Source: Alphaproteobacteria bacterium
Lineage (GTDB): Bacteria > Pseudomonadota > Alphaproteobacteria > Rhodobacterales > Rhodobacteraceae
Direction: 5' to 3'
Length of the DNA stretch: 29,089 nucleotides
NCBI GenBank assembly: GCA_024277955.1
Contig: JAJRUE010000257.1
Location: 1 to 29,089 of the forward strand
This document shows positions 1 through 8,127 of this stretch, piece after piece (position 1 is the stretch's first letter; each line of letters opens with the position of its first letter). The translations under genes were made by a program, and so were the position numbers. The notes beneath the pieces are model-generated. The model had not been told where the DNA came from. It saw nothing but the letters and a program-made list of their open reading frames with translations, and searched no databases.

Positions 1-7
1 CTTCCCC

Positions 8-706
8 ATGCCCGATTACACCCGCGCCGGCCGCATCGCCGGCATCCTGTTTCTGACCGCGCTTGGCGCCAATCTGCTGGGCAGCGAACTGCTGGACGCC
101 ATCGTCACCGCCCCCGATTACCTGGCCCAGGCCGCCGCCCGAAAAACCTCGGTCGTGCTGGGGATGCTGGCGGAAATGGCTTCGGCCTTTGCGGTGGTGG
201 GGATCGGGGTCGTGCTGTATCCGGTGCTGCGCGCGCACAGCCGCCGTATCGCGCTGGGCTACCTGGCCCTGCGGCTGATCGAGCCGATGATCACCATCCT
301 GATCGTGCTGTCTTCGCTGCTGATCCTGACGCTCAGCCTGGACCTGGCGGCGGCGGGCCGGGGCGATCCCGCACCCTGGTATCTGGTGCTGGGCGGCCTG
401 TTGCAGAGCGCGCGCGACTGGGCGCTGATGATCTACATCCTGGTGTTCTGCGCCGGGGCCGCGCTGTTCTACGGGTTGCTGTTTCGCACCCGGCTGGTGC
501 CGCGCATCCTGTCGGTCTGGGGGTTGCTGGGGGCCGCGATCCTGTTTGGCGGGGCGCTGGTCGACATGCTGGTGACCGACATCCCGCCCGAAGCCTACGG
601 CGCCGTCATGGGGCTGAACGAAATCGTCTTTCCGCTCTGGCTGATCCTGCGCGGCTTCAACGCGGACGCGGAGCGCGCACCCGCGCCGGGGGCTGCCGCC
701 GCCTGA
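8..706 (+). CDS. DUF4386 family membrane protein
   Basis: A 232-residue, strongly hydrophobic protein with about six membrane segments (roughly residues 9-27, 50-72, 88-112, 138-158, 165-188 and 200-217). The N-terminal RIAGILFL stretch and the C-terminal GLNEIVFPLWLILRGF stretch are typical of the DUF4386 family of bacterial inner-membrane proteins, which has no established function. The tail after residue 220 is a low-complexity Ala/Pro run. The ATG lies 8 bases from the window edge, so its ribosome binding site and any upstream start cannot be judged. A GC-rich hairpin follows the stop codon. Family assignment is fairly sure; function is unknown. Confidence 0.8.
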   Translation: MPDYTRAGRIAGILFLTALGANLLGSELLDAIVTAPDYLAQAAARKTSVVLGMLAEMASAFAVVGIGVVLYPVLRAHSRRIALGYLALRLIEPMITILIVLSSLLILTLSLDLAAAGRGDPAPWYLVLGGLLQSARDWALMIYILVFCAGAALFYGLLFRTRLVPRILSVWGLLGAAILFGGALVDMLVTDIPPEAYGAVMGLNEIVFPLWLILRGFNADAERAPAPGAAAA

Positions 707-726
707 CGCCCCGCCCGACGGCGCCA

Positions 727-753
727 GCGCGCCCGCACCCCCGCCGGGCGCGC
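727..753 (+). terminator. GC hairpin after the DUF4386 gene
   Basis: GCGCGCCC (727-734) pairs perfectly with GGGCGCGC (746-753) around an 11-base loop, 20 bases past the stop codon. There is no T-run after it, so intrinsic termination is only a possibility. Confidence 0.35.
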
Positions 754-838
754 CCAATTGTCCCCCCCGGGACCGGAATTGTTGCGCGAACCGGGCGGGA
801 CGTGGCACTATCGGCCGGAAACCAAGAGGAATTGTTCC

Positions 839-1294
839 ATGCGTAAATTTCTTGTCGTGCTCGATGACAGCCGCGAATGCCTGAACGCCATGCGCTTTGC
901 GGCGATGCGCGCCGCCCATACCGGCGGTGGGGTCACCATCCTGTCGGTCATCCCGCCGGACGAGTTCAATCACTGGATCGGTGTCGGCGAGATCATGCGC
1001 CAGGAAGCGCGCGAACGTATCGAAACCCATTTCGAGGTCTTCGCCAAGTGGATGCGCGACCGTCAGGGGGTGGACCCCGAACTGGTGATCCGCGAAGGAG
1101 AAGCAGTGCAGGAAATCCTGGCCCAGATCGAGGAAGACCCGGAAATCGGGGTGCTGGTGCTGGGCGCCGGGCTGGACAAGAACGGCCCCGGCCCGCTGGT
1201 CACCCAGATGTCGCGGGCCTCGGGCACCCTGCCGGTGCCGGTCACCATCGTGCCGGGGCAGCTGTCCAAGGAAAAACTGGAAGCGATCACCTGA
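839..1294 (+). CDS. Universal stress protein (UspA family)
   Basis: A 151-residue cytoplasmic protein with the Usp alpha/beta fold pattern: an N-terminal KFLVVLDDSRECLNAMRFA strand-loop-helix, a central helix, then VLVLGAG and a final VPVTIVPG strand. The usual nucleotide-binding signature (G-x2-G-x9-G-S/T) is divergent here (GAGLDKNGPGPLV), so ATP binding is uncertain. The ATG at 839 was chosen over an in-frame start at 758 because AAGAGGAA lies 8-10 bases upstream and because family members begin with the (K/R)(I/F)LVxxD strand. The gene stands alone, 132 bases after the DUF4386 gene. The stop codon lies in a short tandem duplication (see 1280-1309). Confidence 0.85.
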   Translation: MRKFLVVLDDSRECLNAMRFAAMRAAHTGGGVTILSVIPPDEFNHWIGVGEIMRQEARERIETHFEVFAKWMRDRQGVDPELVIREGEAVQEILAQIEEDPEIGVLVLGAGLDKNGPGPLVTQMSRASGTLPVPVTIVPGQLSKEKLEAIT

Positions 1295-1309
1295 GAAGCG
1301 ATCACCCGA
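1280..1309 (+). repeat. 15-bp tandem duplication spanning the usp stop codon
   Basis: Positions 1280-1294 and 1295-1309 are two adjacent copies of a 15-base unit that differ at one base. The first copy ends in TGA (the usp stop); the second ends in CGA. Confidence 0.85.
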
Positions 1310-1403
1310 ACTGGCCGCCGGCACGCGGGTCTGGCGCCGCCGGGCTCGCTTGCAGGGGCGGCGGCCATGCCGGGGCCGCGGCAATCTGGAATCGTTCTAA
1401 ACC

Positions 1404-1432
1404 TTGACTTGGCCCGGGTCCGGGCGCATATC
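1404..1432 (+). promoter_or_regulatory. Candidate sigma70-type promoter for the NifU-like gene
   Basis: TTGACT (1404-1409), a 17-base spacer and CATATC (1427-1432), ending 26 bases before the start codon at 1459. The -35 matches 5 of 6 consensus bases and the -10 only 3 of 6. Predicted by eye only. Confidence 0.4.
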
Positions 1433-1458
1433 CAGAATTCCGACGAAAGGATGCGATC

Positions 1459-2019
1459 ATGTTCATTCAAACCGAATCCACGCCGAACCCGGCGACGCTG
1501 AAATTCCTGCCAGGCCAGACGGTGCTGGGCAGCGGCACCGCCGATTTCCCCTCGGCCGACGCAGCCGGCACATCGCCGCTGGCCAAACGGCTGTTCGCGG
1601 TCGAAGGCGTGGTGGCGGTGTTCCTGGGCGGCGACTTCATCACCGCGACCAAGGCCGAAAACGTCGAATGGGACCACATCAAGCCGGCGATCCTGGGCGC
1701 GATCATGGAACATTTCCAGTCGGGTCAACCGGTGATCGAAGGCGCGGCAGACGCCGGTCACGCCGACCACGCAGAAGGGCCGGACAGCCAGATCATCAAC
1801 CAGATCAAGGACTTGCTTGATACGCGCGTGCGCCCGGCGGTGGCCCAGGACGGCGGCGACATCACCTTTCACGGCTTTGAAAACGGTGTCGTCTACCTGC
1901 ATATGCAAGGCGCCTGCGCCGGTTGCCCGTCTTCGACCCTGACCCTGAAAATGGGGATCGAGAACCTGCTGCGCCACTACATCCCCGAAGTGGTCGAGGT
2001 GCGCCCGGTCGCCGCCTGA
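1459..2019 (+). CDS. NifU family Fe-S cluster scaffold/carrier protein
   Basis: A 186-residue protein with two recognisable domains. The N-terminal Nfu_N domain begins MFIQTESTPNPATLKFLPGQ and runs to about residue 90. The C-terminal NifU domain (about 110-186) carries the cluster-binding CAGC motif at C153 and C156 inside GACAGCPSSTLTLKMGIE. Family members assemble or deliver [4Fe-4S] clusters to apo-enzymes in the cytoplasm. This is the mitochondrial NFU1-like architecture usual in alphaproteobacteria. A GAAAGGA ribosome site precedes the ATG. The stop codon overlaps the tsaB start by one base (TGATG), so the two are probably translationally coupled. Confidence 0.92.
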   Translation: MFIQTESTPNPATLKFLPGQTVLGSGTADFPSADAAGTSPLAKRLFAVEGVVAVFLGGDFITATKAENVEWDHIKPAILGAIMEHFQSGQPVIEGAADAGHADHAEGPDSQIINQIKDLLDTRVRPAVAQDGGDITFHGFENGVVYLHMQGACAGCPSSTLTLKMGIENLLRHYIPEVVEVRPVAA

Positions 2020-2660
2020 TGCCCCTGGTTCTTGGCTTTGACACATCGGCCGCGCATTGCGCGGCCGCTTTGGTTCGCGACGGCAGCATCCTGGCCGAAC
2101 GCCTTGAACCGATGACGCGCGGCCAGGCCGAACGGCTGTTCCCCCTGCTCGAAGACCTGCTGGCCGAGGCCGGGCTCGGCTGGGCCGCGCTCGACCGGAT
2201 CGGCGTGGGCACCGGGCCGGGCAACTTCACCGGCACGCGCATCGCGGTTTCAGCCGCGCGCGGCCTGGCGATGTCGCTGGCGATCCCGGCGCTGGGCGTC
2301 AGCGGCTTTGAAGCGCTGGCGCAGGCCCATGCCCGCCCGGTTCTGGTCAGCATCGACGGGCGCGCCGGGCGCAGCTATCTGCAGCTTTTCCGCACCACCG
2401 GCCCCGACGCCCCGATCACCTGGACCGGCGCCGCCGACGACCTGCCGGCCCTGCCCGCCGGCTGCACCGTCACCGGCCACGACGCCGACCGGATCGCAGC
2501 ACTTGCCGGCGCGACCACCGCCCCCGCCGCCGCCCTGGCCCCGGCCATCGCGATGATCGCCCAGAGCGCACCCGCGGACGCGCCACCGCCCGCGCCGCTC
2601 TACATGCGCGCCGCCGACGCCGCGCCGCCGCGCCACAAGCCCCCCGTCATCCTGGCATGA
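2019..2660 (+). CDS. tsaB: tRNA threonylcarbamoyladenosine biosynthesis protein TsaB
   Basis: A 213-residue ASKHA-fold protein. It begins with the phosphate-1-like strand VLGFDTSAAHCAAAL and has the diagnostic GPGNFTGTRIAVSAARGLA segment (family consensus GPGSFTGLRIG). TsaB pairs with TsaD and TsaE in forming t6A37 on ANN-decoding tRNAs and is itself catalytically inactive. The start was placed at the ATG overlapping the upstream stop rather than at an earlier in-frame codon, because the ASKHA strand begins immediately there. The C-terminal part is Ala/Pro rich and slightly short for the family. It overlaps rimI by four bases (ATGA), the common tsaB-rimI order. Confidence 0.92.
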   Translation: MPLVLGFDTSAAHCAAALVRDGSILAERLEPMTRGQAERLFPLLEDLLAEAGLGWAALDRIGVGTGPGNFTGTRIAVSAARGLAMSLAIPALGVSGFEALAQAHARPVLVSIDGRAGRSYLQLFRTTGPDAPITWTGAADDLPALPAGCTVTGHDADRIAALAGATTAPAAALAPAIAMIAQSAPADAPPPAPLYMRAADAAPPRHKPPVILA

Positions 2661-3091
2661 AGACCTCGGCCCGGCCTGTCGACCCGGCCTGGCTGGCCGC
2701 GCTGCACGCCGCCAGTTTCCCCGACGCCAGACCCTGGAGCGCCCGGGAATTTTCCGCGCTTCTGGCCGGCCCCGGCTGCCTGCTGGCGCACGAGGACCAG
2801 GGGTTTGCCCTGGCCCGGGTAGCGGCGGATGACGCCGAAATCCTGACCATCGCCGTGCACCCGGACGCCCGCCGCCAGGGGATCGGCCGCCGCCTGGTTG
2901 GCGAACTGGAACGCGCCGCGCACGCCGCCGGGGCGCTGACGCTGTTTCTCGAGGTCGCCGGCAACAACACCGCCGCCGTCAACCTTTATGAATCCTCGGG
3001 GTTCGCCTGCACCGGGCGGCGGGCGCGATACTACCGCCAGCGCGACGGGCAGCGCCAGGATGCGCTGATTCTCGCCAAACCCCTGCGATGA
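2657..3091 (+). CDS. rimI: RimI-type ribosomal protein N-acetyltransferase (GNAT)
   Basis: A 144-residue GNAT acetyltransferase. The acetyl-CoA pyrophosphate-binding loop is visible in VHPDARRQGIGRRLV (R/Q-x-x-G-x-G/A), preceded by the AEILTIAV strand. Downstream comes the NxxAxxLYESSGF motif (NNTAAVNLYESSGF) and a tyrosine-rich RYYRQ near the C terminus, as in RimI, which acetylates the N terminus of ribosomal protein S18. Adjacency and four-base overlap with tsaB support RimI over a generic GNAT, although substrates of such proteins vary among bacteria. Confidence 0.88.
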   Translation: MKTSARPVDPAWLAALHAASFPDARPWSAREFSALLAGPGCLLAHEDQGFALARVAADDAEILTIAVHPDARRQGIGRRLVGELERAAHAAGALTLFLEVAGNNTAAVNLYESSGFACTGRRARYYRQRDGQRQDALILAKPLR

Positions 3092-3178
3092 CCGCCATTG
3101 TCGCCGGTATTGGGCTGAACAGGCTCGGTTTTCTCTGGACCGGCTGGTAAAAAACCCCGCTTGCCGGGCAAAATGCTA

Positions 3179-3207
3179 TTGACCCCCGCCGGGCTCTGCG
3201 GCCTAAA
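3179..3207 (+). promoter_or_regulatory. Candidate promoter of the BMP transporter operon
   Basis: TTGACC (3179-3184), a 17-base spacer and CCTAAA (3202-3207). The -35 is good and the -10 is 3 of 6. It lies in the 204-base gap before the binding-protein gene and would give a leader of about 80 bases containing the hairpin at 3249-3262. Confidence 0.4.
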
Positions 3208-3248
3208 TGCTGGATGATCATACGAGATCTGCTCGCTTACTGGGAGGT

Positions 3249-3262
3249 CGGGGAAAACCCCG
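3249..3262 (+). promoter_or_regulatory. Leader hairpin upstream of the binding-protein gene
   Basis: CGGGG-AAAA-CCCCG is a perfect 5-bp stem with a GNRA-like A4 loop, ending 33 bases before the ATG. It could stabilise the mRNA 5' end or be incidental. No purine riboswitch core is recognisable around it. Confidence 0.35.
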
Positions 3263-3295
3263 GCGTTCTCAAGAATAATTAACTGGGAGAAAAAA

Positions 3296-4285
3296 ATGAC
3301 CCTCATGCAGAAATTCCTCGGCGCGGCTGCAACGCTCGCGATTTCCGCCACGGCGTCGCTGGCCGACCCGGCGATCATCTTCGACCTTGGCGGCAAGTTC
3401 GACAAGTCGTTCAACGAAAGCGCCTTCAACGGCGCCACCCGCTGGGCCGAGGAAACCGGCGGTTCGTTCCGCGAGATCGAGCTGCAGTCCGAAGCCCAGC
3501 GCGAACAGGCCCTGCGCCGGTTTGCCGAGGCCGGCAACAACCCGATCGTGATGGCCGGTTTCGCCTTTGCATCGTCGCTGAACACCGTTGCGGCGGACTT
3601 CCCCGACACCAAGTTCGTGATCATCGACATGGTGGTTGACCAGCCCAACGTGCGCTCGGTGGTGTTCAAGGAACACGAGGGCTCCTATCTGGTCGGCGTC
3701 GCCGCGGCCAAGGCCTCCAAGTCCGGCACCGTCGGCTTTGTCGGCGGCATGGACATCCCGCTGATCCGCAAGTTCGCCTGCGGCTACGTGCAGGGCGTCA
3801 AGGCCACCAACCCCGACGCCACCGTGATCCAGAACATGACCGGCACCACGCCGGCGGCCTGGAACGACCCGGTCAAGGGGTCCGAGCTGACCAAGGCGCA
3901 GATCGCGCAGGGGGCTGACGTGGTTTACGCCGCCGCCGGGTCCACCGGGCTGGGCGTGCTGCAGACCGCCGCCGACGAAGGCATCTATTCGATCGGCGTC
4001 GACGCCAACCAGAACTACCTGCACCCGGGTTCGGTGCTGACCTCGATGATGAAGCGGGTGGACGTGGCCGTCTACAACGCCTTCAAGGACGGCCCCGACA
4101 TGGAAACCGGCTTTAACGTGCTGGGTCTGGCCAACGGCGGGATCGACTACGCGCTGGACGAAAACAACGCGGAAATCTTTACCGACGACATCAAGGCCGC
4201 CGTCGAGGCCGCCAAGGCCGGCATCATCGACGGTTCGATCGAGGTGCATGACTACATGTCCGACAATTCCTGCCCGGTCGAATAA
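3296..4285 (+). CDS. BMP family ABC transporter substrate-binding protein (nucleoside type)
   Basis: A 329-residue periplasmic binding protein. Residues 1-23 form a Sec signal peptide (KFLGAAATLAISATASLA, cleavage likely after A23). The mature start DPAIIFDLGGKFDKSFNESAFNGA matches the BMP/Med/TmpC (PnrA-like) family, in which the F-x-x-SFNE segment helps line a ligand site; characterised members bind purine nucleosides. No lipobox cysteine is present, so it should be soluble. A GGGAG ribosome site sits 7 bases before the ATG. The gene is followed, in order, by an ATPase and two permeases, so this is the specificity component of a complete importer. The true substrate is not shown by the sequence. 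Confidence 0.92.
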   Translation: MTLMQKFLGAAATLAISATASLADPAIIFDLGGKFDKSFNESAFNGATRWAEETGGSFREIELQSEAQREQALRRFAEAGNNPIVMAGFAFASSLNTVAADFPDTKFVIIDMVVDQPNVRSVVFKEHEGSYLVGVAAAKASKSGTVGFVGGMDIPLIRKFACGYVQGVKATNPDATVIQNMTGTTPAAWNDPVKGSELTKAQIAQGADVVYAAAGSTGLGVLQTAADEGIYSIGVDANQNYLHPGSVLTSMMKRVDVAVYNAFKDGPDMETGFNVLGLANGGIDYALDENNAEIFTDDIKAAVEAAKAGIIDGSIEVHDYMSDNSCPVE

Positions 4286-4298
4286 GGGTTTCCCTTAT
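4282..4298 (+). promoter_or_regulatory. Intercistronic hairpin holding a stop codon, SD-like site and start codon
   Basis: ATAAGGG (4282-4288) and CCCTTAT (4292-4298) are perfect complements around a 3-base loop. The left arm contains the binding-protein stop (TAA, 4283-4285) and the only Shine-Dalgarno-like bases (AAGGG). The right arm runs into the ATG of the ATPase (4297-4299). If it folds, it would lower initiation of the ATPase relative to the binding protein. Confidence 0.55.
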
Positions 4299-5877
4299 GG
4301 GCAATCAAAACGCAGGGGGGCGGCAGGTTTCTGCCGCCCCAGCCATTGAGCTTCGCGGCATTTCCAAGGCCTTTGGGCCGGTGCAGGCGAACAAGGATAT
4401 CTCGATCCGCGTGCAGCGTGGCACCATCCATGGCATCATCGGCGAAAACGGCGCCGGGAAATCGACCCTGATGTCGATCCTCTACGGGTTCTACAAGGCC
4501 GACGCCGGCGAAATCTTCATCAACGGCGAAAAGACCGAAATCCCCGACAGCCAGGCGGCGATCGCCGCGGGCATCGGCATGGTGTTCCAGCATTTCAAGC
4601 TGGTGGAAAACTTCACCGTGCTGGAAAACGTGATCCTGGGGGCGGAAGACGGCCCGATGCTGCGCGAAAGCCTGTCGAAAGCGCGCCGGACCCTGACCTC
4701 GCTGGCCGAGGAATACGAACTCGGCGTCGATCCCGACGCCTTGATCGAAGAGCTTTCGGTCGGCCACCAGCAGCGCGTGGAAATCCTCAAGGCGCTGTAT
4801 CGCGAAGCCGACATTCTCATTCTGGACGAGCCCACCGGCGTGCTGACCCCGGCCGAGGCCGACCACCTGTTCCGCATCCTCAAGGGTTTGAAGGAACAGG
4901 GAAAAACCATCATCCTGATCACCCACAAGCTGCGCGAGATCATGGAGATCACCGACACGGTTTCGGTGATGCGCAGGGGCGAGATGCTGGACACGGTGCG
5001 CACCGCCGACACCAGCCCCGAAGACCTGGCCGAACGCATGGTCGGGCGCAAGGTGCTGCTGCAGGTCGACAAGAAACCGGCCACCCCCGGCGACATGGTG
5101 CTGCAGGTCGAAGATCTGCGCGTCATCGACGACGACGGGGTCGAGCGCGTCAAGGGCATCTCTTTCCAGGTGCGCGCCGGTGAAATCCTGGGCATCGCCG
5201 GGGTTGCCGGCAACGGCCAGACCGAGCTGCTCGAAACCCTGGGTGGCTACCAGCGCGCCACCGGCAGGGTCACGCTGAACGGCAAGGACATCGACCTGAC
5301 CGGGCGCCATTCCGACGGCCGGTCGCGGCGCGCCAACGGCATCGCCCATGTCCCCGAAGACCGCCAGACCGAAGGGCTGATCATGGAATTCATGGCCTGG
5401 GAAAACATGGCGTTTGGCTATCACCACGACCCGGCCTACCAGAAAAACGCGCTGTTCATGGACAATGCCGCGATCCGCGCCGACACCGAAGGCAAGATGC
5501 AGCGTTTCGACGTGCGCCCGCCCAACCCGCGCCTGCCCGCCAAAAGCTTTTCCGGCGGCAACCAGCAAAAGCTGGTGCTGGCCCGCGAGATCGAGCGCAA
5601 CCCCGACCTGCTGCTGGTGGGCCAGCCGACGCGCGGCGTCGACATCGGCGCGATCGAGTTCATTCACCAGCGCATCATCGAGCTGCGCGACGCCGGTAAG
5701 GCGATCTTGCTGGTCAGCGTCGAACTGGAAGAAATCATGTCGCTTTCCGACCGCATCGCGGTGATGTTCGACGGCCATATCATGGGCGAACGCCTGCCGG
5801 GCGAAACGGATGAAAAAGACCTTGGCCTGCTGATGGCGGGCGTCGACAACGGGGCAAACGGGGGGGAGGCCGCCTGA
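4297..5877 (+). CDS. ABC transporter ATP-binding protein with two nucleotide-binding domains
   Basis: A 526-residue cytoplasmic ATPase built of two fused ABC domains, the layout used by BMP/nucleoside and ribose-type importers. Domain 1 has Walker A GENGAGKST (49-57), signature LSVGHQQR (153-160) and Walker B ILILDEPT (173-180). Domain 2 is degenerate, as is usual for the family: its P-loop position reads GVAGNGQTEL, without GKS/T, and its Walker B is LLVGQPTRG with Gln in place of the catalytic Glu. It retains a signature-like SFSGGNQQKL. Only one ATP site is therefore likely to be fully competent. It follows the binding-protein gene by 11 bases and overlaps the permease start by one base. 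Confidence 0.93.
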   Translation: MGNQNAGGRQVSAAPAIELRGISKAFGPVQANKDISIRVQRGTIHGIIGENGAGKSTLMSILYGFYKADAGEIFINGEKTEIPDSQAAIAAGIGMVFQHFKLVENFTVLENVILGAEDGPMLRESLSKARRTLTSLAEEYELGVDPDALIEELSVGHQQRVEILKALYREADILILDEPTGVLTPAEADHLFRILKGLKEQGKTIILITHKLREIMEITDTVSVMRRGEMLDTVRTADTSPEDLAERMVGRKVLLQVDKKPATPGDMVLQVEDLRVIDDDGVERVKGISFQVRAGEILGIAGVAGNGQTELLETLGGYQRATGRVTLNGKDIDLTGRHSDGRSRRANGIAHVPEDRQTEGLIMEFMAWENMAFGYHHDPAYQKNALFMDNAAIRADTEGKMQRFDVRPPNPRLPAKSFSGGNQQKLVLAREIERNPDLLLVGQPTRGVDIGAIEFIHQRIIELRDAGKAILLVSVELEEIMSLSDRIAVMFDGHIMGERLPGETDEKDLGLLMAGVDNGANGGEAA

Positions 5878-6983
5878 TGGACAAGATGCCGAAATGGGCC
5901 GATGTCTTTCTGGTCCCGTTCATCAACCTGCTGCTGGCCTTCATCGCCTCGGGGCTTGTGGTCTGGGCGATCGGGCAAAACCCGTTCGATGCGATCTACT
6001 TCATGGTCAAGGGGTCGCTGGGCAGCACCTCGGGGATCGGCTACACGCTGTATTACGCCACCAACTACATGTTCACCGGGCTGGCGGTCGCAGTGGCCTT
6101 TCATGCGCGGCTCTTCAACATCGGCGGCGAAGGCCAGGCCGCGGTTGCGGGCATTGGCGTGGCGCTGGTGGTGCTGGCCTTTGACTGGCCGTTCTGGTGG
6201 CTGGCGCTGCCGTTCGCGATCATCGGCGGGGCGGTTTTCGGCGCCGGCTGGGCCTTTATCCCGGCCTGGCTGCAGGCCAAGCGCGGCAGCCATATCGTGA
6301 TCACCACGATCATGTTCAACTTCATCGGCGCGGCCCTGCTGGGGTTCCTGCTGAACGGGGTGATGAAGAACCCCGGCACCCAGAACGCCGAAACCCTGGG
6401 CTTTCCGGCCGGCGCCCACCTGCCCACCGCGCACGAGGTGCTGGCGCCGCTGGGCATCGCCTTTTCCAAGAGCGCGCCGCTGAACATTTCCTTCCTGCTG
6501 GCGCTGATCTGCGCGGTCGGGGTCTGGGCACTGTTGTGGCGCACCCGGCTGGGCTATGAAATCCGCGCCTTTGGCCAGAACGAACGCGCCGCGACCTATG
6601 CCGGGATCAACAGCGCCCGCATCACCATCATCGCGATGCTGATTTCCGGCGCGCTGGCGGGCATGCTGGCGATCAACGTGGTGATGGGCGAACAGGAACG
6701 CCTGATCAAGGAATTCGTCGAAGGCGCCGGCTTTGTCGGCATCGCGGTGGCGCTGATGGGCCGGTCGCACCCCTTCGGGATCGTGCTGGCGTCGCTGCTG
6801 TTCGGGATGCTGAATCAGGGCGGCTTCGAGCTGCTTTGGGAAATGCCGGCGATTTCCAAGGAAATGGTGCTGGTGATCCAGGCGCTGATCATCCTGTTCA
6901 CCGGCGCGCTGGACAACATGGTGCGCGACCCGGTCGAGCGGTTCTTCATAAACAGGCAGAAGAAAAAGAAGGGGGCCGCGTGA
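5877..6983 (+). CDS. ABC transporter permease, BMP/nucleoside type, subunit 1
   Basis: A 368-residue integral membrane protein with about nine to ten hydrophobic segments. It carries the FNIGGEGQ motif (80-87) that marks the BPD_transp_2 (branched-chain/ribose-like) permease family, and a later RAFGQNERAATYAGI coupling-loop-like segment that would contact the ATPase. The lysine-rich tail (NRQKKKKGAA) is cytoplasmic by the positive-inside rule. Its start overlaps the ATPase stop (TGATG) and its stop overlaps the next permease start in the same way, so the three genes form one coupled translation unit. Confidence 0.92.
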   Translation: MDKMPKWADVFLVPFINLLLAFIASGLVVWAIGQNPFDAIYFMVKGSLGSTSGIGYTLYYATNYMFTGLAVAVAFHARLFNIGGEGQAAVAGIGVALVVLAFDWPFWWLALPFAIIGGAVFGAGWAFIPAWLQAKRGSHIVITTIMFNFIGAALLGFLLNGVMKNPGTQNAETLGFPAGAHLPTAHEVLAPLGIAFSKSAPLNISFLLALICAVGVWALLWRTRLGYEIRAFGQNERAATYAGINSARITIIAMLISGALAGMLAINVVMGEQERLIKEFVEGAGFVGIAVALMGRSHPFGIVLASLLFGMLNQGGFELLWEMPAISKEMVLVIQALIILFTGALDNMVRDPVERFFINRQKKKKGAA

Positions 6984-7954
6984 TGGACTGGTTCCTGCAA
7001 CTCATCCTGACGCTGGACATGTCGATCCGGCTGTCGGTCGTGCTGCTGCTGGCCTGCCTGGCGGGGCTGTTTTCAGAACGCGCCGGCATCGTCGACATCG
7101 GCCTGGAAGGCAAGATGCTGATCGCCGCCTTCTTTGCGGCGCTGGCGTCGTTTGAAACCGGCAACGTCTGGCTAGGGGTGCTGGCGGGGGTGGCCGCTTC
7201 GATAGTGTTCTCGATGATCCACGGGCTGGCCTCGATCACCTACCGGGGCAACCAGCTGATTTCCGGGGTGGCGATCAACTTTCTGGCCTCGGGGATGACG
7301 GTGGTGATCGGCAACGCGCTTTACAAGAAGGGCGGGCAGACGCCGGCGCTGTCGGGGGATGCGCGGTTTCACGACATCACGCTGCCTTTCGCCGATGCGC
7401 TCAAGGACGTGCCGGTGCTGGGGCCGGTCTATTCGGACCTGCTGTCGGGGCATAATGCGCTGGTCTACATCGCCTTTGCCATCGTGCCGCTGACATGGTG
7501 GGTGCTGTATCGCACCCGCTTCGGGCTGCGGCTGCGCGCGGTGGGGGAAAACCCGGCCTCGGTGGACACGGCCGGGATTTCGGTGGTCCGGCTGCGCTAC
7601 CAGGCGCTGATCATCACCGGCGTGCTCTGCGGCATCGCCGGGGCCTATCTGTCGACCGCGCAGGGCGCCGCCTTTGGCAAGGAGATGACCGCCGGCCGGG
7701 GCTATATCGCGCTGGCGGCGCTGATCTTCGCCAAGTGGCGGCCGTGGTATGCCATGTGGGCAACGCTGCTGTTCGGGCTGCTGGGCGCGATTTCGAACCT
7801 GTATCCCAACATCGACGTGTTCGGCATCATCACCATCCCGGTGCAGTTCACCCAGGCCCTGCCCTACATCCTGACGGTGGTGATCCTGGCCGGTTTCGTC
7901 GGCAAGGCGATCCCGCCCAAGGCCGGCGGCGAGCCCTACATCAAGGAACGCTGA
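6983..7954 (+). CDS. ABC transporter permease, BMP/nucleoside type, subunit 2
   Basis: A 323-residue membrane permease, partner of the preceding subunit. The VDIGLEGKM motif (37-45) is the subunit-2 counterpart of FNIGGEGQ, and RAVGENPASVDTAGISV is the cytoplasmic coupling segment. Translation from the ATG at 6983, which overlaps the previous stop codon, is preferred to an in-frame codon 147 bases upstream because it begins exactly at the first hydrophobic segment. It is the last gene of the importer. GC-rich hairpins without T-runs follow (7990-8036). Confidence 0.92.
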   Translation: MDWFLQLILTLDMSIRLSVVLLLACLAGLFSERAGIVDIGLEGKMLIAAFFAALASFETGNVWLGVLAGVAASIVFSMIHGLASITYRGNQLISGVAINFLASGMTVVIGNALYKKGGQTPALSGDARFHDITLPFADALKDVPVLGPVYSDLLSGHNALVYIAFAIVPLTWWVLYRTRFGLRLRAVGENPASVDTAGISVVRLRYQALIITGVLCGIAGAYLSTAQGAAFGKEMTAGRGYIALAALIFAKWRPWYAMWATLLFGLLGAISNLYPNIDVFGIITIPVQFTQALPYILTVVILAGFVGKAIPPKAGGEPYIKER

Positions 7955-7989
7955 GCGCGCGCCCCAAGGTCAGCGGCTACCAGGCGGCG

Positions 7990-8036
7990 CGCCCTGACGG
8001 GCGTAAGACACCCGTTGCGCCGCCCTTGCCGGGCGG
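7990..8036 (+). terminator. Two GC-rich hairpins after the importer operon
   Basis: CGCCC-TGAC-GGGCG at 7990-8003 and CCGCCC-TTGCC-GGGCGG at 8020-8036 lie 35-80 bases past the permease stop. Neither has a T-run. They are the only termination-like structures between this operon and the next gene. Confidence 0.35.
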
Positions 8037-8098
8037 CGGCCGCGCAGCCCCGGCGTGTGCATTCGGCCACGCCCGCCCGCCGGGCGGCGGACCGCTGC

Positions 8099-8127
8099 TG
8101 GACAAAATATTCATTTTTTGGGATATG
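8099..8127 (+). promoter_or_regulatory. Candidate promoter of the TSUP permease gene
   Basis: TGGACA (8099-8104), 17 bases, GATATG (8122-8127), in the only AT-rich patch of the 284-base gap between the importer operon and the permease. The -35 matches 5 of 6 bases and the -10 3 of 6. The leader would be about 105 bases. Confidence 0.4.

Noticed and set aside
3241..3270. Intrinsic terminator for tsaB-rimI at the CGGGG-AAAA-CCCCG hairpin
   Set aside because: It has no T-run and lies downstream of the candidate promoter of the next operon, so it is more likely a leader element.
3092..3295. Possible purine riboswitch upstream of the nucleoside-type binding protein
   Set aside because: The conserved three-way-junction core bases are absent; only one small A4-loop hairpin is present.
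4252..5778. Long open frame antisense to the ABC ATPase gene
   Set aside because: It is a codon-position shadow in GC-rich DNA: His/Asp/Gln-rich translation without domains, opposite a gene with clear ABC motifs.
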